This document shows, piece after piece, positions 1 to 8,410 of a stretch of DNA of 40,348 nucleotides. The DNA is from REEB95 sp035934995 (GTDB lineage: Bacteria; Pseudomonadota; Alphaproteobacteria; ATCC43930; CGMCC-115725): assembly GCA_035934995.1 (NCBI GenBank), contig DASYXI010000012.1, positions 1-40,348 of the forward strand, written 5' to 3'. The position numbers and the translations under genes were made by a program. Position 1 is the stretch's first letter, and each line of letters starts with the position of its first letter. Under the pieces are notes generated by a model. It was not told the origin of the DNA and did no database searches. It saw only the letters and a list, made by a program, of their open reading frames with translations.

Positions 1-1
1 G

Positions 2-3000
2 AAGATCACGGTCAATGTCAGCGGCGAGATCCTGCAGCTCAAGGAAACCATCAACACGATGGTGGACCAGCTCAACGGCTTCGCCGGCGAGGTGACGCGC
101 GTCGCGCGCGAGGTCGGCACCGAAGGCAAGCTCGGCGGTCAAGCCGCGGTGTCCGGCGTCGCCGGCACCTGGAAGGACCTGACCGATACCGTCAATTTCA
201 TGGCCGCCAACCTCACCGAGCAGGTGCGCGGCATCGTCAAGGTGGTGACCGCCGTCGCCAACGGCGACCTAGAGCAAAATCTGACGGTGAAATCGAAAGG
301 CGAGGTCGCGGCGCTCGCCGACACCATCAACGGCATGACCCGCACGCTTGCCACCTTCGCCGACCAGGTGACCACCGTGGCACGCGAGGTTGGCGACGAC
401 GGCCGCTTGGGCGGTCAGGCCAACGTGCCGGGCGCCGCCGGAACGTGGAAGGACCTCACCGGCAACGTCAACCTGTTGGCCGCGAACCTCACGACCCAGG
501 TGCGCGCTATCGCCGAGGTCGCGACCGCCGTGACCAAGGGCGACTTGACCCGCTCCATTCAGGTCGATGCGCGCGGCGAAGTGGCCGAGCTCAAAGACAA
601 CATCAACACGATGATCGGCAATTTGCGCCTCACCACCGAGCGCAATACCGAGCAAGACTGGCTCAAGACCAATCTGGCGCGCTTCACCAACATGCTCCAA
701 GGTCAGCGCGACTTGACGGCGGTCGGCCGCATGCTGCTGACGGAGCTCGCGCCGCTGGTCGACGCGCAGAACGGGGTCATCTACCTGGTCGACGCTGCCG
801 ACGGCGGCGAACCACACCTTATGCTGCTGTCGGCCTACGCCGACAGCAGCCCGACTGGACATGCCGAACGGTTGCGGCTGGGCGAGGGCCTGATCGGCCA
901 ATGCGCGGCCGATGCACGGCGCAAACTGATCGCCGATCTACCCGACGACACCATGACGATCGACGTCGGTACGTTGAAGCTGCTGCCCAAGAACATCATC
1001 GTTCTGCCGGTTCTGTTCGAAGGCCAGGTCAAGGCGGTCATCGAGCTGGCGGCGATCGGTGCGTTCACCAATTTGCAGATTTCGTTCCTCGAACAGTTGA
1101 CGGCCAACATCGGCATCGTCCTCAACAGCATCGAGGCGAGCATGCGGACCGAGGGGCTGCTGAAGCAGTCGCAGCAGCTCGCCAACGAATTGCAGACGCG
1201 TCAGCGCGAATTGCAGCAGACCAACGAGCAGCTCGAGCTCAAGGCCCAGCAGCTGGCCGAACGTAACGTCGACGTCGAACGTAAGAACCAGGAAATCGAA
1301 CAGGCGCGGCGCGCCATCGAAGAGAAGGCCGGCGAGCTCGCGCTGACGTCGAAGTACAAGTCCGAGTTCCTGGCGAACATGTCGCACGAATTGCGCACGC
1401 CGCTGAACAGCATCCTGATCCTCGGCCAGCAGCTCGCCGAGAACGTCGACGCCAACTTGACGCCGAAGCAGGTCGAATTCTCGCGCACCATCCACGCGGC
1501 CGGCACCGACTTGTTAAACCTCATCAGCGACATCCTCGACCTGTCGAAGATCGAATCCGGCACGGTGTCGGTCGAGGCCGAAGAGATCTTCCTGACCAAT
1601 CTGCACGACACGCTGATGCGCGCCTTCCGTCACGAGGCCGAGCGCCGACGCCTGTCGTTCGACGTCCAGATCGACGGGCATCTCGGCCGCAGCATCGTCA
1701 CCGACAGCAAGCGCCTGCAACAGGTGCTCAAGAACCTGCTGAGCAACGCGTTCAAATTCACCGAGCATGGCGGCGTGCGGCTGAAAGTGTCGCCGGCCGC
1801 CGGCGGTTGGGCCCCCGATCATCCGGTGCTCATGCACGCGCCGTCCGTGATCATGTTCGAGGTGTCTGACACGGGCATCGGCATCGCATCGGAAAAGCAG
1901 AAGATCATTTTCGAGGCCTTCCAGCAGGCCGACGCCAGCACGAACCGCAAGTATGGCGGCACCGGCCTGGGTCTCGCGATTTGCCGCGAGCTCTCCAACC
2001 TTCTCGGCGGCGAGATCCAGATCCGCAGCACGCCCGGCCGCGGCAGCACGTTTACGCTCTATTTGCCGGCGAAGTATGTCGGTCCGACTGTCGCGCCGCG
2101 CATCACCACGCCCGACAACGCGGCGGCGGCGGAAGCACGGGCGATCGCCGCGACACGCATGGCCGCCCAGGTGATCGAGACGGTCCCCGACGACCGCGAC
2201 GCGATCGAAGCGGCCGACGACGCCGTTCTCCTGATCATCGAGGACGACCCGCATTACGCCCGCATTCTGCTCGACCTGGCGCACGATCAGGGCTTCAAGG
2301 TCCTGGTCGCGCACCGCGGCGCCGACGCGTTGGCGCTCGCGACCGAATACCGGCCGAGTGCGATCTCGCTCGACGTCTTCCTGCCCGACATGCTGGGCTG
2401 GAGCGTGCTGAGCCAACTCAAGCAGAATCCGCAAACCCGGCATATTCCGGTGCAGATCGTCACGCTCGACGAAGATCGCCAGAACGGATTGGCGCGTGGC
2501 GCATTCGCCTTCCTCAACAAGCCGATGACGCCCGACGAGCTGACGCGTGCGCTGACGCGGATCAAGGAATATTCCCGCGCCCGGCAAAAAACGTTGCTTG
2601 TCGTCGAAGACGACGCCGGCGAGCGCATGACCATCACCGAATTGCTGGATCACGACGACGTCACCATCATCTCCGTCGGAACCGGCGAGGCGGCCCTGGC
2701 CACCTTGCGCACGCGCCAGGTCGATTGCGTCGTGCTCGACCTGCGGCTACCCGATATGTCGGGCTTCGATCTGCTGGAGCGATTCCGCAACGATCCGCGC
2801 CTCGCCGATCTACCGGTCGTGGTGTTCACCGGCCGCGAACTTTCGCCCGAAGAAGACGCGCAGCTTCACACCATGGCGCGCAGTGTTGTCGTCAAAGGCG
2901 TCGAATCGCCGGAACGGCTGCTCGACGAGACCGCCTTGTTCCTGCATCGCGTGGTCGACGACCTGCCGGCCGAAAAACAACGGATGCTCGAGCGTCTGCA

Positions 3001-3391
3001 CAATTCCGACGACGACCTCGTCGGCAAGACCGTGCTGCTGGTCGACGACGACGCGCGCAACATCTTCGCCCTGAGCAGCGCGCTCGAACGGCGCGGCATG
3101 CACGTTCTTGCCGCGACCACGGGCCGCGAGGCGATCGACATCCTTGAATCGACGCCCGAACCGGCGATCGTTCTAATGGATATCATGATGCCGGAAATGG
3201 ACGGCTATCAGACGATCGAGGTCATCCGCACCAAGCCGCGGTCGCGCCGCCTGCCGATCATCGCGCTAACGGCGAAGGCGATGAAAGGCGACCGCGAGAA
3301 GTGCCTGGAGGCCGGCGCATCCGACTATCTCGCCAAGCCCGTCAATACCGAGCAATTGCTCTCGGCATTGCGCATGTGGCTGCATCGCTGA
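2..3391 (+). CDS. Hybrid sensor histidine kinase with HAMP repeats, GAF and three receivers (5' end cut by window)
   Basis: The reading frame is open from base 2, so the true start lies outside the window; the first ATG at 59 falls inside a HAMP unit. Counting from that ATG, residues 8-191 are two 92-residue HAMP units and about 210-360 are a GAF-like domain. A coiled coil follows at about 365-430. The phosphoacceptor is His443 in FLANMSHELRTPL, followed by an ATPase domain with DTGIGIA and GGTGLGL boxes. Three receivers begin near 721, 844 and 991, with the phosphorylation aspartates in SLDVFLPD, VLDLRLPD and LMDIMMPEMDG. No membrane segment is visible in this part. HAMP-repeat hybrid kinases resemble fungal group III (Nik1/Bos1) osmosensors and are common in soil alphaproteobacteria. 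The signal is unknown. The next kinase gene starts 14 bases downstream, so the two are probably co-transcribed. Confidence 0.93.
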   Translation, partial: KITVNVSGEILQLKETINTMVDQLNGFAGEVTRVAREVGTEGKLGGQAAVSGVAGTWKDLTDTVNFMAANLTEQVRGIVKVVTAVANGDLEQNLTVKSKGEVAALADTINGMTRTLATFADQVTTVAREVGDDGRLGGQANVPGAAGTWKDLTGNVNLLAANLTTQVRAIAEVATAVTKGDLTRSIQVDARGEVAELKDNINTMIGNLRLTTERNTEQDWLKTNLARFTNMLQGQRDLTAVGRMLLTELAPLVDAQNGVIYLVDAADGGEPHLMLLSAYADSSPTGHAERLRLGEGLIGQCAADARRKLIADLPDDTMTIDVGTLKLLPKNIIVLPVLFEGQVKAVIELAAIGAFTNLQISFLEQLTANIGIVLNSIEASMRTEGLLKQSQQLANELQTRQRELQQTNEQLELKAQQLAERNVDVERKNQEIEQARRAIEEKAGELALTSKYKSEFLANMSHELRTPLNSILILGQQLAENVDANLTPKQVEFSRTIHAAGTDLLNLISDILDLSKIESGTVSVEAEEIFLTNLHDTLMRAFRHEAERRRLSFDVQIDGHLGRSIVTDSKRLQQVLKNLLSNAFKFTEHGGVRLKVSPAAGGWAPDHPVLMHAPSVIMFEVSDTGIGIASEKQKIIFEAFQQADASTNRKYGGTGLGLAICRELSNLLGGEIQIRSTPGRGSTFTLYLPAKYVGPTVAPRITTPDNAAAAEARAIAATRMAAQVIETVPDDRDAIEAADDAVLLIIEDDPHYARILLDLAHDQGFKVLVAHRGADALALATEYRPSAISLDVFLPDMLGWSVLSQLKQNPQTRHIPVQIVTLDEDRQNGLARGAFAFLNKPMTPDELTRALTRIKEYSRARQKTLLVVEDDAGERMTITELLDHDDVTIISVGTGEAALATLRTRQVDCVVLDLRLPDMSGFDLLERFRNDPRLADLPVVVFTGRELSPEEDAQLHTMARSVVVKGVESPERLLDETALFLHRVVDDLPAEKQRMLERLHNSDDDLVGKTVLLVDDDARNIFALSSALERRGMHVLAATTGREAIDILESTPEPAIVLMDIMMPEMDGYQTIEVIRTKPRSRRLPIIALTAKAMKGDREKCLEAGASDYLAKPVNTEQLLSALRMWLHR
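80..631 (+). repeat. Two tandem 276-bp HAMP-coding repeats
   Basis: Two 92-codon units (80-355 and 356-631) encode matching segments: V-A-R-E-V-G, then G-G-Q-A, then A-G-T-W-K-D-L-T, then A-A-N-L-T, then G-E-V-A-x-L. The first bases of the window encode the tail of a further unit (G-E-I-L-Q-L-K-E-T-I-N-T-M), so the array continues upstream. The units have diverged at the DNA level, so this is an old protein-domain duplication and not a recent DNA repeat. Confidence 0.85.
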
Positions 3392-3405
3392 GAGGGCAGG
3401 CGCGA

Positions 3406-5097
3406 ATGGTCAACGATCCGGTCAATATTCTGCTGGTCGACGATCAGCCGGCCAAGCTGCTCACCTACGAGGCGGTCCTCAAGGACCTGGGCGAAACCCT
3501 CGTCAAGGCGAATTCGGCCAATGAAGCACTGCAATTCCTGCTCAAACAGGATGTCGCCGTCATCCTGATCGACGTCTGCATGCCGGACCTCGACGGCTAC
3601 GAGCTCGCGGCGATGATTCGCGCCCATCCGCGCTATCAGGCGATCGCCATCATCTTCATCTCGGCGATCGCGCTGACCGATCTCGACCGCATCAAGGGAT
3701 ACGAATACGGCGCCGTCGATTACGTGCCGGTGCCTGTGATGCCGGAGCTGCTGCGCGCCAAGGTCAGGGGCTTCATCGAGCTTTATCGTAAGACGCGGCA
3801 ACTCGAGAAGCTCAATGCCGAGCTCGAGCGGCGGGTTGCCGAGCGCACCGCCGAGCTCGAGCAGACGAATGCCGACCTTGAACGCCGGGTCGACGAACGC
3901 ACGCGCGAGCGCGAGATGGCGCTCGCCCAGGTGCACCAGATGCAGAAGCTCGAAAGCCTCGGCCAACTCACCGGCGGACTGGCGCACGATTTCAACAATC
4001 TGCTCATGGCGATCCTGGGCAATCTCGACATCCTGCGCAGCAAATGTCTGCCGGTTGACCCGACATTGGAGCGTTTCGTCGACAGCGCCATTCAGGCCGC
4101 CGAGCGCGGCGCCAACCTGACGCAACGGATGTTGGCATTCGCCCGCCGACAGGAACTGCGGCCCGAAGCGGTCGAGCTGCCGCGCGTCATCGACGGCATG
4201 GCCGACATGTTGCGCCGTTCGCTCGGTTCGACCATCGAGATCCGCTTCGATTTCGCCGAAGCGCTGCCGGCGATCTGCGTCGATCCGAATCAATTCGAGC
4301 TGGCCGTACTCAATCTGTCGCTCAACGCACGCGATGCGATGCCGCAGGGCGGCCAATTGACCATCGCCGCGCGCAACGACACGGTCAAAGCCGGCGGGGT
4401 GCAGGGCCTCGCTGCCGGCCGCTATGTCTGCCTGGCGGTTTCGGACATCGGCATGGGCATGGACGAGGCCACCCTGGCGCGCGCGCCCGAACCGTTTTTC
4501 ACAACGAAGGAAACCGGCAAGGGCACCGGCCTCGGGCTTTCGATGGTGTATGGGCTGGCGGCGCAGTCTGGCGGCGCCGCGCGGATCACCAGCCGGCTGA
4601 AGCACGGCACGACTGTCGAGCTTTGGCTGCCCGTCGCAAGCAAAGTCACCCTGGCCAGCGCCGAAACATCGGTGACGGAGAAATCGCAAGCCGCGCCGAC
4701 GCAGGCCCACCGCATCCTGGTTGTCGACGACGATTCACTGGTGGCGGAGAGCACGGTGTCGATGCTCGAGCATCTTGGCCACAGCGCGATCCTCACCACA
4801 TCATGCATCGCGGCGCTTGAAGCGCTCCGCACCGAGCCAGAGATCGACCTGGTAATCACCGACCAAGTCATGCCGGGAATGACCGGCATCGAGCTCGCGC
4901 GGCGCATCCGCCAGCTCCGGCCCGAACTGCCGGTTATTTTGGCGACCGGCTACTCCGAGCTGGTCCAGCGGCGCAACGAGCCCGGCTTCGTCACGCTCGA
5001 CAAGCCGTATCACCTCGACAAGCTTGCGGCGATGATCAGCCGCGTGATGCTGCGCGACGCGGAAATGCCGCCCGACGGAGCTCTTCGCCGCGCTTGA
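3406..5097 (+). CDS. Receiver-histidine kinase-receiver hybrid protein
   Basis: This 563-residue cytoplasmic protein starts with a receiver (about 6-125, Asp in LIDVCMPDLDG). A long coiled coil of E-R-R-V-x-E-R-T repeats follows (about 130-180). The kinase core has His194 in GLAHDFNNLL, and its ATPase domain has DIGMGM and GKGTGLGLS boxes. A second receiver occupies about the last 120 residues (VITDQVMPGMTG). The HDFNNLL form of the H-box is typical of soluble hybrid kinases. The start at 3406 is chosen because it follows the upstream stop by 14 bases, has a GAGGGCAGG ribosome site, and begins just before the first receiver. An upstream in-frame ATG at 3301 lies inside the preceding gene. It probably works with the upstream multi-receiver kinase as a phosphorelay; the output is not visible. 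Confidence 0.92.
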   Translation: MVNDPVNILLVDDQPAKLLTYEAVLKDLGETLVKANSANEALQFLLKQDVAVILIDVCMPDLDGYELAAMIRAHPRYQAIAIIFISAIALTDLDRIKGYEYGAVDYVPVPVMPELLRAKVRGFIELYRKTRQLEKLNAELERRVAERTAELEQTNADLERRVDERTREREMALAQVHQMQKLESLGQLTGGLAHDFNNLLMAILGNLDILRSKCLPVDPTLERFVDSAIQAAERGANLTQRMLAFARRQELRPEAVELPRVIDGMADMLRRSLGSTIEIRFDFAEALPAICVDPNQFELAVLNLSLNARDAMPQGGQLTIAARNDTVKAGGVQGLAAGRYVCLAVSDIGMGMDEATLARAPEPFFTTKETGKGTGLGLSMVYGLAAQSGGAARITSRLKHGTTVELWLPVASKVTLASAETSVTEKSQAAPTQAHRILVVDDDSLVAESTVSMLEHLGHSAILTTSCIAALEALRTEPEIDLVITDQVMPGMTGIELARRIRQLRPELPVILATGYSELVQRRNEPGFVTLDKPYHLDKLAAMISRVMLRDAEMPPDGALRRA

Positions 5098-5130
5098 CGC
5101 GGCGCCGACGCCGGGCTTTCTATCCGCGCG

Positions 5131-5919
5131 ATGCTCGTCGACAGTCATTGTCACCTCGATTTCGCGCGCCCGGAAGAACGCGCCGGCATCGTCGCGCGCG
5201 CGCGGCGCGCCGGCGTGATCACGCTGCTCACCATCTCGACGAAGCTGAGCGAGTTTCCGGCGGTGCGCGCGATCGCCGAAGCCGATCCAGACATCTGGTG
5301 CTCGGTCGGCATCCATCCGCACGAAGCCGCTGCGGAAGAGGGGGGTGACGTTGAAAGCCTGGCGGCGCATGCACGCCACCCCAAGGTGATCGGCATCGGC
5401 GAAAGCGGCCTCGATTTCCACTACGACCACAGTCCGCGCGATAAACAGGTCGCGGCATTCCGGCAGCATGCCCGCGCGGCACGCGCCGCCGGCGTGCCGT
5501 TGATCGTGCATTCGCGCGGCGCCGACGCCGAAACCGTCGCGGTACTCGAGGAGGAGGGCGTCGCGTCCGGCGTCATCCACTGCTTTTCGACTGGACGGCT
5601 GCTCGCGGAACGCGCGCTGGCGCTCGGCCTCTACGTATCGCTGTCGGGTATCGTCACGTTCAAGAATGCCGACGAGCTGCGGGACATCGTCCGCGATCTG
5701 CCGCTCGACCGGGTGTTGGTGGAAACGGATGCACCTTACCTCGCGCCGGTGCCGCTGCGCGGCAAGTCGAACGAGCCGGCTTTCATCGTCCACACGGCGA
5801 ATTTCGTTGCCGCGCTCAAGGACGTTGCGCCCGACGAATTTGCGCGGCGGACGAGCGAGAATTTCTTTCGGCTGTTCGCCAAGGCCAAACCGCCAGCCGC
5901 GACGCGGCCGGCCGCCTGA
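5131..5919 (+). CDS. tatD: TatD-family metal-dependent hydrolase (DNase-type)
   Basis: The 262-residue length fits the TatD family, metal-dependent amidohydrolase-fold nucleases acting on DNA ends. The metal-binding set is visible: DSHCHLDF at the N terminus, GESGLDFHYD in the middle, then IVHSRGAD, IHCFSTG and the C-terminal ETDAPYLAP. In many alphaproteobacteria tatD follows holB and metG and precedes an MBL-fold gene. Here the MBL gene follows after 12 bases, but the upstream neighbours are sensor kinases. Expression is probably coupled to the next gene. Confidence 0.95.
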   Translation: MLVDSHCHLDFARPEERAGIVARARRAGVITLLTISTKLSEFPAVRAIAEADPDIWCSVGIHPHEAAAEEGGDVESLAAHARHPKVIGIGESGLDFHYDHSPRDKQVAAFRQHARAARAAGVPLIVHSRGADAETVAVLEEEGVASGVIHCFSTGRLLAERALALGLYVSLSGIVTFKNADELRDIVRDLPLDRVLVETDAPYLAPVPLRGKSNEPAFIVHTANFVAALKDVAPDEFARRTSENFFRLFAKAKPPAATRPAA

Positions 5920-5931
5920 GGACGGCCCATC

Positions 5932-6702
5932 GTGAAGATCACCATTCTGGGCTGCGGCCCGTCATGGGGCGTGCCGCGGATCGGCGGCGATTGGGGCGCC
6001 TGCGACCCGGCCAATCGGAAAAACCGCCGCCGGCGGGTTTCGATCCTGGTCGAGGAATGCGGCCGAACGATCCTGGTCGACACGTCGCCCGATCTGCGCG
6101 AGCAGCTGCTCGATGCCGGCGCCGGACGCATCGACGCGGTGCTGTTCACCCACGCGCACGCCGACCATTTGCACGGCATCGACGATCTGCGCGGCGTCAA
6201 TCGCATCGTCAAGGCGGCCATTCCGACCTACGCCACGCCGGCGACGCTGGCAGAGATCGAGCGCCGTTTCGCCTATGTGTTCGCGCCGCTCAAACCCGGC
6301 CGCGAGGGCAACTATTACAAGCCGGTGCTCGAACGCCATCCGATTGACGGGCCATTCACCGCCGCTGGTATCGCGGTGACGCCGTTCACCCAGGATCATG
6401 GCTTTTCCCAGACGCTCGGCTTTCGGTTCGGGCGGTTTGCCTATTCGACCGATGTCATTGCGCTCGACGAAGCGGCGTTCCAAGCCCTGGCCGGGATCGA
6501 CACCTGGGTGGTCGACTGCATCCGGCCTGAGCCGCACGTCACCCACAGCCATATCGACCGGACGCTCGCCTGGATCGACCGGGTGAGGCCCCGGCGCGCC
6601 GTGCTGACGCACATGGACGAGTCGCTCGACTATGAAACACTGCGCCGAACGCTGCCTGCCGGCGTCGAACCTGGCTACGACGGCATGGTCATCGACATTT
6701 AG
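5932..6702 (+). CDS. PhnP-like metallo-beta-lactamase-fold phosphodiesterase
   Basis: This 256-residue protein begins with GTG at 5932, preceded by GAGGACGG. The start is supported by the N-terminal strand K-I-T-I-L-G-C-G that opens the MBL fold. Metal ligands are in FTHAHADHLHGIDD, the Asp of YSTDV, and the histidines of H-V-T-H-S-H and the late L-T-H-M-D motif. The layout matches the PhnP/cyclic phosphodiesterase branch. The closeness to tatD (12 bases) suggests a conserved housekeeping pair. Substrate in this organism is unknown. mazG, its usual downstream neighbour in related genomes, is displaced by the IS element that begins 50 bases after the stop codon. Confidence 0.9.
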   Translation: MKITILGCGPSWGVPRIGGDWGACDPANRKNRRRRVSILVEECGRTILVDTSPDLREQLLDAGAGRIDAVLFTHAHADHLHGIDDLRGVNRIVKAAIPTYATPATLAEIERRFAYVFAPLKPGREGNYYKPVLERHPIDGPFTAAGIAVTPFTQDHGFSQTLGFRFGRFAYSTDVIALDEAAFQALAGIDTWVVDCIRPEPHVTHSHIDRTLAWIDRVRPRRAVLTHMDESLDYETLRRTLPAGVEPGYDGMVIDI

Positions 6703-6721
6703 GTTCTCTGGAGCAACCTAA
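6699..6721 (+). terminator. Short hairpin overlapping the MBL stop codon
   Basis: TTAGGTT and AACCTAA form a perfect 7-bp stem with a 9-base loop, and the 5' arm contains the TAG stop. No T-tract follows, so intrinsic termination is doubtful. It may be a weak attenuator or an mRNA 3'-end structure. Confidence 0.3.
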
Positions 6722-6743
6722 GCCCTTGTCCTGAAAAGCGAAC

Positions 6744-6751
6744 TCATTATT
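6744..6751. repeat. Left 8-bp target-site duplication
   Basis: TCATTATT lies directly outside the left inverted repeat and is repeated exactly outside the right one (9262-9269). The bases beyond each copy differ, so the duplication is exactly 8 bp, the size known for IS1595-family elements. Confidence 0.9.
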
Positions 6752-6774
6752 CGCGACGTTACACTTGACATACC
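6752..6774 (+). repeat. Left terminal inverted repeat
   Basis: Begins CGCGACGTTACACTTG and ends CATACC. It matches the reverse complement of 9239-9261 at 20 of 23 positions; the three differences are at positions 2, 7 and 16. Similarity continues weakly inward (AA, CC and a G) for about ten more bases. Confidence 0.92.
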
Positions 6775-6793
6775 AAACCACCTGATTTAGTGT
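6765..6793 (+). promoter_or_regulatory. Candidate transposase promoter, -35 inside the left inverted repeat
   Basis: A perfect TTGACA (6765-6770) lies in the left repeat. It is followed after 17 bases by TAGTGT (6788-6793), a weak -10. The predicted RNA start near 6800 would give a short leader that still contains the AGGAG at 6803-6807. Confidence 0.45.
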
Positions 6794-6815
6794 TTTGGCC
6801 CTAGGAGATTTCGCT

Positions 6816-7760
6816 ATGGCCAAGTCCGTTCTTTCTGCCCCGTACTTTCAGGATGAAACCGCCGCCTTCGCGTATGTCGAAGCGCACCTGTGGCCGCAAG
6901 GGCCTGTGTGCCCGCATTGCGGCACGACTGGCGACAAGATCGGCAAGCTGGCCGGTAAGACGACGCGGGCAGGGCTCTACAAGTGCTATGAGCAAGACTG
7001 CCGCAAGCCTTTCACCGTGCGTATGGGAACGATTTTCGAGGATAGCCACCTGCCGCTACGCCTTTGGTTGCAGGTCATTCACCTGATGTGTTGCTCCAAA
7101 AAGGGCGTTAGCACGCGACAAATACAGCGAATGCTTCGGTGCAGCATGAAAACGGCATGGCACCTGACGCATAGGATTAGGCTGGCGATGGAACCTGACA
7201 GGAACGCCGGGCCGATTGGCGGGGCAGGGAAGGTTGTAGAGGCCGACGAAGCGTTCCTGACCAAATCGCCGCGCACTCGGAAGCGTCCGGGGTACCAGCA
7301 CAAGATCGCCATTCTTGGCCTTGTGGAACGCGGCGGAAAATTGCGGAGCGAGGTTCTGGACGCACCGCCGAGTTTTGGCACGATTGCCCCGCACATTCAG
7401 AGGCACGTCCATCCCGAAAGCACGCTGCACACGGACGGCGCGCAATACTACAAGTCGGTCGCGCCGATCACGGTCGCCAAGCATGAAAGCGTCGATCACT
7501 CCAAGCGCGAATATGCGCGCAAGGGCGAAGCCGGAACGGTTCACGTCAACACGCTCGAAGGCTATTTCAGCGTGTTCAAGAGGGGCATGTTTGGCGTGTA
7601 CCAGAACGTCGGAAGCCAGCATTTGCACAGATATGTTTCCGAGTTCGATTTTCGGCAGAACACGCGCGAACGCCTCGGTATCAGCGACCAAGAACGCGCC
7701 GAGATTGCACTTAAAGGCGTGAAGGGAAGGCGGCTGACCTATGAAACAATTGCTCAATAG
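6816..7760 (+). CDS. IS1595-family (ISXO2-like) transposase
   Basis: This 314-residue protein has an N-terminal zinc ribbon (Cys32, Cys35, Cys57, Cys62) and a helical DNA-binding part (about 78-125, S-T-R-Q-I-Q-R-M-L). The catalytic core has Asp144 (VEADEAF), Asp207 (HTDGAQYY) and Asn245/Glu248 with Lys255 (NTLEGYFSVFK). The H-L-H-R-Y-V-S-E-F-D-F-R-Q-N block is typical of the family C terminus. The ATG at 6816 has an ideal AGGAG 8 bases upstream; a TTG at 6795 is less likely. No frameshift or stop interrupts it. It would cut and join the element ends; the 8-bp duplication outside is the expected product. Confidence 0.95.
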   Translation: MAKSVLSAPYFQDETAAFAYVEAHLWPQGPVCPHCGTTGDKIGKLAGKTTRAGLYKCYEQDCRKPFTVRMGTIFEDSHLPLRLWLQVIHLMCCSKKGVSTRQIQRMLRCSMKTAWHLTHRIRLAMEPDRNAGPIGGAGKVVEADEAFLTKSPRTRKRPGYQHKIAILGLVERGGKLRSEVLDAPPSFGTIAPHIQRHVHPESTLHTDGAQYYKSVAPITVAKHESVDHSKREYARKGEAGTVHVNTLEGYFSVFKRGMFGVYQNVGSQHLHRYVSEFDFRQNTRERLGISDQERAEIALKGVKGRRLTYETIAQ

Positions 7761-7811
7761 CCCGAAGCGTGGCTGGTACCAATACCGTCGTCCACGGCGG
7801 CGCAAGTAAGT

Positions 7812-7845
7812 GAGAGAGGCGCGGCGGCAACCGCGCCCCTCTCTC
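7812..7845 (+). other. Strong stem-loop after the transposase gene
   Basis: GAGAGAGG-CGCGG pairs with CCGCG-(CC)-CCTCTCTC around a CGGCAA loop, with a two-base bulge. No T-tract follows. It lies 51 bases after the transposase stop and 39 bases before the next start codon. It could act as mRNA stabiliser, as a weak terminator, or as an element end-proximal structure separating transposase from cargo. Confidence 0.5.
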
Positions 7846-7884
7846 GCATTCCCGGTTGATGCAAGCAACACAGGAGCGATTTTT

Positions 7885-8391
7885 ATGGTGGTCGATTTAG
7901 GGAGCATCGGCACACTTATTACGGCGCTCAATGGCGCAAAGAACCTCGCGCAAACGATGATAGGTTTGCGGGACACTGCGGCCTTTCAGGAGAAGGTGAT
8001 CGAATTTCAAGGGAAGATTCTGGACGCCCAGGATGCCGCATTTGCGGCCCAGCAAGAGCGCACGGCGCTTCTTGGCCAAGTAGGCGATCTTGAAAAAGAA
8101 CTGGCTCAGCTTAAAGGATGGGAAGCAGAGAAGGAGCGCTACGACCTGATAGCGCTCGCTCCGAACGTGGTTGCTCGCGCCATAAAGGAAAGTATGCGCG
8201 GCGCCGAAGCGCGACATTTGCTTTGTGCAAATTGCTTCAACACAGGAAAGAAATCTCATCTGCAACAGGTAGTACGAGGCGATTATCACGATTCCTACAA
8301 GTGCAATACCTGTGGTGAGGTTTTGGGCGTGGATAAAGGTACGCCGCCTGTCCAGAGCGCCCGGCCAGATAGATATGACCCGTATGGTTGA
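7885..8391 (+). CDS. Coiled-coil/zinc-ribbon passenger protein of unknown function
   Basis: This 168-residue protein starts at an ATG with CAGGAGCG upstream. Residues about 5-28 form a short helix (S-I-G-T-L-I-T-A-L), and 35-78 are a coiled coil rich in Glu, Gln and Leu, ending in the block K-G-W-E-A-E-K-E-R-Y. The C terminus is a four-cysteine zinc ribbon (Cys114, Cys117, Cys140, Cys143; CANC and CNTC). Proteins with this helix, W-x-A-E-K-x-R-Y block and terminal CxxC pair are widespread in prophages and genomic islands, but I know no function for them. It is the first cargo gene of the IS1595 element. It could bind nucleic acid or a partner protein; that is only inference from the ribbon. 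Confidence 0.85.
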   Translation: MVVDLGSIGTLITALNGAKNLAQTMIGLRDTAAFQEKVIEFQGKILDAQDAAFAAQQERTALLGQVGDLEKELAQLKGWEAEKERYDLIALAPNVVARAIKESMRGAEARHLLCANCFNTGKKSHLQQVVRGDYHDSYKCNTCGEVLGVDKGTPPVQSARPDRYDPYG

Positions 8392-8410
8392 ATGCGCTAC
8401 TATAGAAAAC

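Noticed and set aside
80..631. Treating the HAMP repeats as a DNA repeat or mobile feature
   Set aside because: The units match at the protein level but have diverged in DNA and stay in frame; they are a domain array.
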